A model generated the notes under the pieces. The model saw only the letters and a program-made list of their open reading frames with translations, made no database searches and was not told the origin of the DNA. Both the position numbers and the translations under genes were made by a program. Shown one piece after another: positions 60,050 through 64,000 of a stretch of DNA of 64,000 bases. The stretch comes from Actinomadura alba (GTDB lineage: Bacteria; Actinomycetota; Actinomycetes; Streptosporangiales; Streptosporangiaceae), in NCBI RefSeq assembly GCF_014323705.1, contig NZ_JABVEC010000035.1, positions 1-64,000 on the forward strand. Reading direction: 5' to 3'. Within the stretch, counting starts at the first letter, position 1. Every line of letters starts with the position of its first letter.

Positions 60050-61506
60050 ACGGCCGCCTCCACGAATCGTCGCGCCGCCTGCGGGCTCGCTGCCCAGTGC
60101 AGATGCAGGTAGGAGGCGACGCAGTTCCCGTGCACGAAACCCTCAGGGCCGGCCGTGGACCACTGCCACGCCGCGACCGCACCGTGGCCTGGCGCGACGG
60201 CGGTGCGGTGGAACTCGTGGCCGCGGACCCGTTCGCCGGCGCGTGCGATGACCGAGTCGCCGACGGCGACCGCGTTGCGGTAGCCGAGCGTGAGCTGCGG
60301 GGTCATCTTCGCGGTCGCGTCGAGCACGCCGCACATGGGGGCCCCGTCCAGCTCCCGGGTCAGATAGAGGAGGCCCGCGCACTCCGCGTAGACCACCCCT
60401 TCGAGGGCGAGTCTCGCGATCCGCCTTCGGAGCGGCTCGTTGGCGGACAGCTCGGCGGCGTACATCTCCGGGAAGCCGCCTCCGATGATCACCCCGGCCG
60501 TGTTCTCCGGCAGGGACTCGTCGTGGAGCGGGTCGAATCGGACGACCTCGGCGCCGGCCGCCTCCAGCAGCTCCACGTTCTCCTCGTACCCGAAGGTGAA
60601 GGCCCGCCCGCCCGCCACGGCCACCACCGGCCGCCCGCTCCCACGCCCGGTGGGCGGGGTCCAGGGGACGGCGGCGAGGCGGGGAGCGGAGCGGGCGAGG
60701 GCGACCAGCTCCTCGAGGTCGCAGCACTCGGCGACGAGCGCTCCGAGGCGCTCGACCGCGCCCACCGCCTCGGCCCGGCGCTCGGCGGCCGGGACCAGCC
60801 CGAGGTGCCGTGACGGCGCCGCCACGTCGTCGCGGCGGCGCAGCACCCCGAGCACCGGCAGGCCGGTCTCCTCGACGGCGTCGCGGCAGATCCGCTCGTG
60901 CCGGTCGGACCCGATCCGGTTAAGGATCACGCCGCCTATCCGCACGTCCTCGAAGGTCCGGAAGCCGTGCACGGTCGCGGCCACCGAACGGCCCGCCGAC
61001 GCGGCGTCGACCACCAGCACGACCGGTGCCGCCAGCAGCCCGGCGACGTGCGCAGTGGAGGCGAACCCGCCCTCCCCCGCGACGCCGTCGTAGAGGCCCA
61101 TCACGCCTTCGACCACGGCGATGTCGGCTCCGTGCGCGCCGTGCAGGAACAGCGGCGCGATGAGCTCCTCGGACGTCAGCCACGGGTCCAGGTTGCGGCC
61201 CGGCCGGCCGGTCGCCAGCGCGTGGTAGCCCGGGTCGATGTAGTCCGGCCCCACCTTGTGCGGCGAGACCGAGAGGCCCCGGGCGGCCAGCGCCGTCATC
61301 AGCCCGGTGGCCACCGTGGTCTTGCCGCTGCCCGAGGAGGGCGCCGCCACGACCAGCCGGGGGACGTTCACCTCGGCCGCCCTGGTCGCACCGGACGGCC
61401 CAGTCGCCCCGGTCGCCCCGTTCGTCCCGTTCGCCACGCGCCGGGCGACGTCCGCGGTGTCGCCGGACGGGTCACCATTCGATGCCCTTCTGACCCTTCT
61501 GTCCAC
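60046..61506 (-). CDS. cobB: Cobyrinic acid a,c-diamide synthase
   Basis: The protein has up to 486 residues. An ATP-binding domain (LVVAAPSSGSGKTTVATGLM) is followed by EGVMGLYDG. A glutaminase domain carries the Cys nucleophile in YAECAGLLYL and a conserved His in GHEFHRTA. It amidates the a and c side chains. The N-terminus is uncertain: the frame opens at GTG 61506, but homology starts near VPRLVV (GTG at 61371). Residues between include a low-complexity NGTNGATGATG run. Confidence 0.93.
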   Translation of the reverse strand: MDRRVRRASNGDPSGDTADVARRVANGTNGATGATGPSGATRAAEVNVPRLVVAAPSSGSGKTTVATGLMTALAARGLSVSPHKVGPDYIDPGYHALATGRPGRNLDPWLTSEELIAPLFLHGAHGADIAVVEGVMGLYDGVAGEGGFASTAHVAGLLAAPVVLVVDAASAGRSVAATVHGFRTFEDVRIGGVILNRIGSDRHERICRDAVEETGLPVLGVLRRRDDVAAPSRHLGLVPAAERRAEAVGAVERLGALVAECCDLEELVALARSAPRLAAVPWTPPTGRGSGRPVVAVAGGRAFTFGYEENVELLEAAGAEVVRFDPLHDESLPENTAGVIIGGGFPEMYAAELSANEPLRRRIARLALEGVVYAECAGLLYLTRELDGAPMCGVLDATAKMTPQLTLGYRNAVAVGDSVIARAGERVRGHEFHRTAVAPGHGAVAAWQWSTAGPEGFVHGNCVASYLHLHWAASPQAARRFVEAAV

Positions 61507-62074
61507 CGTCCATCGGGTGCTTGACCTTGCCCATCTCGGTCACGAGGTCGGCGAACCCGATCAGGTCGGGGTGCGCGTCGCGGCCGGTGATGACGACGTG
61601 CTGCTGTCCCGGGCGGGACCGGAGCACCTCGATCACCTCGGCCACGTCGATCCAGCCCCACTTCATCGGGTACGTGAACTCGTCGAGCACGCACAGCCGG
61701 TAGGTCTCGTCCGCCAGGTCGCGCTTGATCTGCTCCCAGCCCTCCCGGGCGTCGGCCTCGTGGTCCTCTTCGCTGCCGGGCCGCTGGATCCACGACCAGC
61801 CCTCGCCCATCTTGTGCCAGGTGACCGAGCCGCCCTCGCCGGACTCGCCGAGCACCCGCAGGGCGCGCTCCTCGCCGATGCGCCACTTCGCCGACTTGAC
61901 GAACTGGAAGACCCCGATCGGCCAGCCCTGGTTCCACGCGCGCAGCGCCAGCCCGAACGCGGCGGTCGACTTCCCCTTGCCCGGCCCCGTGTGCACGACC
62001 ACCAGCGGCCGGTTGCGCCGCTGCCGCGTCGTCAGGCCGTCCTCGGGGACGTGTGCCGGCTTTCCCTGCGGCAT
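61472..62074 (-). CDS. cobO: Cob(I)yrinic acid a,c-diamide adenosyltransferase
   Basis: The 200-residue CobO has the P-loop HTGPGKGKSTAAFGLALRAW (about 28-47), WSWIQRPGSEEDHEADAREGW and LCVLDEFTYPMKWGW. It transfers adenosine from ATP to cob(I)yrinate, forming the upper ligand. AAGGTGG precedes ATG 62074. Its stop overlaps the cobB 5' end. Confidence 0.95.
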   Translation of the reverse strand: MPQGKPAHVPEDGLTTRQRRNRPLVVVHTGPGKGKSTAAFGLALRAWNQGWPIGVFQFVKSAKWRIGEERALRVLGESGEGGSVTWHKMGEGWSWIQRPGSEEDHEADAREGWEQIKRDLADETYRLCVLDEFTYPMKWGWIDVAEVIEVLRSRPGQQHVVITGRDAHPDLIGFADLVTEMGKVKHPMDGGQKGQKGIEW

Positions 62075-62075
62075 G

Positions 62076-64000
62076 TCAGGCCACCTTCCGCGCGTTTCGC
62101 GCGTTTTGTACAACTCGTACGACTCCGGTCAGCGAGTCGGCGGCCAGCTCCTCCAGCCGTACGACGTCGGCGCCCAGCCGGGTTCCGAGCCGCTCGGCGA
62201 GACCCAGCCGGACCGGCCCGGACTCACAGTCGATGACGACGGACGCCTGTTCGGCCAGCAGGGCGGCCGCGGCGGCCGGGTCGGGGCCGTGGGTGGCGCG
62301 GCCGTCGGTGACCACGACGAGCAGCGGGCGACGCGCCGGATCGCGCAACCGCTCCACCCGCAGGACCTCCGCCGCGCGCAGCAGCCCGGCGGTGATCGGG
62401 GTACGGCCGCCTGTGGGCAGCCGCTCCAGCCGCCGCGCCCCGGCCTCGACCGAGGATGTCGGCGGCAGCACGAGTTCGGCCGTCGAGCCGCGGAAGGTGA
62501 CCAGGCCGACCTTGTCGCGCCGCTGGTAGGCGTCGAGCAGCAGTGACAGGACGGCGCCCTTGACCGCGCGCATCCGCTGCCGGGCGGCCATCGATCCGCT
62601 GGCGTCGACGACGAACAGCACGAGGTTGCCCTCGCGGCCGTCGCGCACGGTCCGGCGCAGGTCCTCGCGCGCCACGACCAGTCCGGCGCCACTGCGACCG
62701 CGCGCCAGCTGGTACGGAGCGGCCGCCCGCAGCGTCGCCGTCAGGTGCAGTGAACCGGCGCCGGGGCGAGCGCCCGAGACTCGGCCGTAGGCCGTGCGGG
62801 CCTTGGACCTGCGGCCGGGCGCTCCGCTGCCCAGGCCCGGCACGGTGAACAGGCGGGGTCGGTACGCGGGGTCGGCCGCGGCCTCCTCGGCCGGCCCTGC
62901 CTGCCCGTCGACCCCTCGCTCCGAAGGCCGCTCGGCACCGCCCTCGCCGGTGGCGGGGGCGATCACGGGATGATCGGCCTCCTGTACGGAGTCTTGTCCG
63001 GCGTCGTCGCCGGAGCCCGGCGCGCCGGGGCCGCCCGGACCGCCCGGGTCTTCGGGACCGCCCGGGTCTTCGGGGCCGTCCGGGCCGTCGTCAGGCGGTT
63101 CCGGCTCCGAATCTTCGGAGGTCAGGTGCTCTTCGAGTACGGAGTCCAGTTTCCGCTGGTCCAGGCCCGGCGGGTCGAAGGGGTCACGGCGGCGCCGGTG
63201 CGGCAGCGCGAGCCGCACGGCGACGCGGACGTCCTCGGCGGCCACCACGTCGCGGCCGTGCCAGGCGGCCAGCGCGATCGCCGCCCGTGCGGTGACCAGG
63301 TCGGCGCGGAGCCCGTCGACCTCGAAGGCCGCGCAGATCGCGGTGATCTGGCGCAGCCCGGCGTCGGTCAGCTCGACCCGCGGAAGCCGCGCCCGGGCGC
63401 TCGCGATGCGCTCGGCGAGTTCGGCCTCGGCCTCGACCCACTCCGCGGCGAAGCCGTCCGGATCCTCCTCGAAGCGCAGCCTGCGGCGTACGACCTCGGC
63501 GCGCTCACCCGGCTCGCGCGTGGCCGCCACCTCGACGGTGAGGCCGAACCGGTCGAGCAGCTGCGGCCGCAGCTCGCCCTCCTCCGGGTTCATGGTGCCG
63601 ACCAGCAGGAACCGCGCCGCATGCCGTACCGAGACGCCCTCACGCTCGACATAGGAGCGGCCCATCGCCGCGGCGTCGAGGAGCAGGTCGACCAGGTGGT
63701 CGTGGAGCAGGTTCACCTCGTCGACGTACAGCACGCCGCGGTGCGCGGCCGCGAGCAGCCCCGGCTCGAACGCCTTGACCCCCGCGGTGAGCGCTCGCTC
63801 GATGTCGAGGGAACCGGTCAGCCGGTCCTCGGAGGCACCGACGGGCAGCTCGACCAGCCGGGCCGGGCGCGCGAAGGCGCCCAGAACGTCGGGCGTCGAT
63901 CGGGGAGCCGGCACCGGACCGGCGGGCTCATGGGGACCGTCGGGACAGTTCGGGTCGGGAAGCCGCGGATCGCAGGAGAACCGGCAGCCGGGGGCGACCT
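62076..64000 (-). CDS. Cobaltochelatase ChlI/ChlD-type subunit, 5' end beyond the window
   Basis: At least 640 residues. An AAA+ part (residues before about 300) has [27 protein letters not shown] and [19 protein letters not shown]. Then come a Pro/Asp/Gly-rich linker and a C-terminal VWA domain with the MIDAS motif [12 protein letters not shown]. This fused ChlI-ChlD protein partners CobN in late cobalt insertion. The reading frame continues past base 64000 ([11 protein letters not shown] appears near the edge, a family segment), so the start is missing. It ends one base before the cobO start. Confidence 0.9.
   Translation of the reverse strand, partial: VAPGCRFSCDPRLPDPNCPDGPHEPAGPVPAPRSTPDVLGAFARPARLVELPVGASEDRLTGSLDIERALTAGVKAFEPGLLAAAHRGVLYVDEVNLLHDHLVDLLLDAAAMGRSYVEREGVSVRHAARFLLVGTMNPEEGELRPQLLDRFGLTVEVAATREPGERAEVVRRRLRFEEDPDGFAAEWVEAEAELAERIASARARLPRVELTDAGLRQITAICAAFEVDGLRADLVTARAAIALAAWHGRDVVAAEDVRVAVRLALPHRRRRDPFDPPGLDQRKLDSVLEEHLTSEDSEPEPPDDGPDGPEDPGGPEDPGGPGGPGAPGSGDDAGQDSVQEADHPVIAPATGEGGAERPSERGVDGQAGPAEEAAADPAYRPRLFTVPGLGSGAPGRRSKARTAYGRVSGARPGAGSLHLTATLRAAAPYQLARGRSGAGLVVAREDLRRTVRDGREGNLVLFVVDASGSMAARQRMRAVKGAVLSLLLDAYQRRDKVGLVTFRGSTAELVLPPTSSVEAGARRLERLPTGGRTPITAGLLRAAEVLRVERLRDPARRPLLVVVTDGRATHGPDPAAAAALLAEQASVVIDCESGPVRLGLAERLGTRLGADVVRLEELAADSLTGVVRVVQNARNARKVA

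Overview
The window is high-GC DNA with the coding style of an actinomycete. Most genes are GC-rich in third positions, GTG starts are common, and many genes overlap by four bases. Gene content fits too: a mycothiol-type DsbA protein, a SpoIIE-type phosphatase, a pair of dynamin-like GTPases, a GGDEF protein, an HTH/TPR regulator with a small partner gene, and a Streptomyces-like cobalamin cluster. I infer a sporulating actinobacterium, possibly of the Streptosporangiales. The family-level placement is a guess.

Bases 1 to about 9,400 are a worn accessory region. They hold a complete IS1380-family element (592-2266, 5-bp target duplication) whose transposase is frameshifted, the C-terminal scar of a tyrosine integrase beside tRNA-Pro(TGG), and tRNA-Gly(TCC). 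A frameshifted MerR regulator sits in front of thioredoxin. A DinB-like protein, a HIT protein, an exported cyclohexadienyl-dehydratase-like binding protein, a DUF2795 protein and a decayed ExeM/NucH-type nuclease follow.

Bases 9,400-34,700 are ordinary chromosome: GH20 hexosaminidase, SpoIIE-type phosphatase, RpiB, a proline-rich membrane protein, a CooC-like ATPase and a two-gene ABC exporter. A cbiM/PDGLE/cbiQ/cbiO nickel or cobalt ECF transporter lies behind an inverted repeat resembling the Streptomyces Nur (nickel) box. Then come a DsbA-like protein, PepN, MalQ, an amidase, a NERD protein, IlvD, a cupin, a FmdB zinc ribbon, an HNH protein, an S9 peptidase and a GNAT enzyme.

Bases 34,700-48,700 carry an HTH/TPR regulator diverging from a small gene, MscS, truncated haemoglobin, a secreted S37 peptidase, a thioesterase, EttA, a membrane GGDEF protein, an SSB and two coupled dynamin-like GTPases.

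Bases 48,700-64,000 are a long minus-strand cobalamin cluster. In transcription order it reads chelatase (running off the right edge), cobO, cobB, cobI, cobM, cbiD, cobL, cbiG-cobJ, ferredoxin, cobH, cbiX, cobC, cobT, cysG-like cobA, and then the two GTPase genes. Most junctions overlap by 4 bp, so the genes are probably translated in a coupled way. A dispersed repeat of about 105 bp fills the cbiX-cobC gap, and a second, inverted copy lies at the end of the GTPase operon. The metal transporter may supply cobalt to this pathway, but its operator suggests nickel. No cobalamin riboswitch was recognised.
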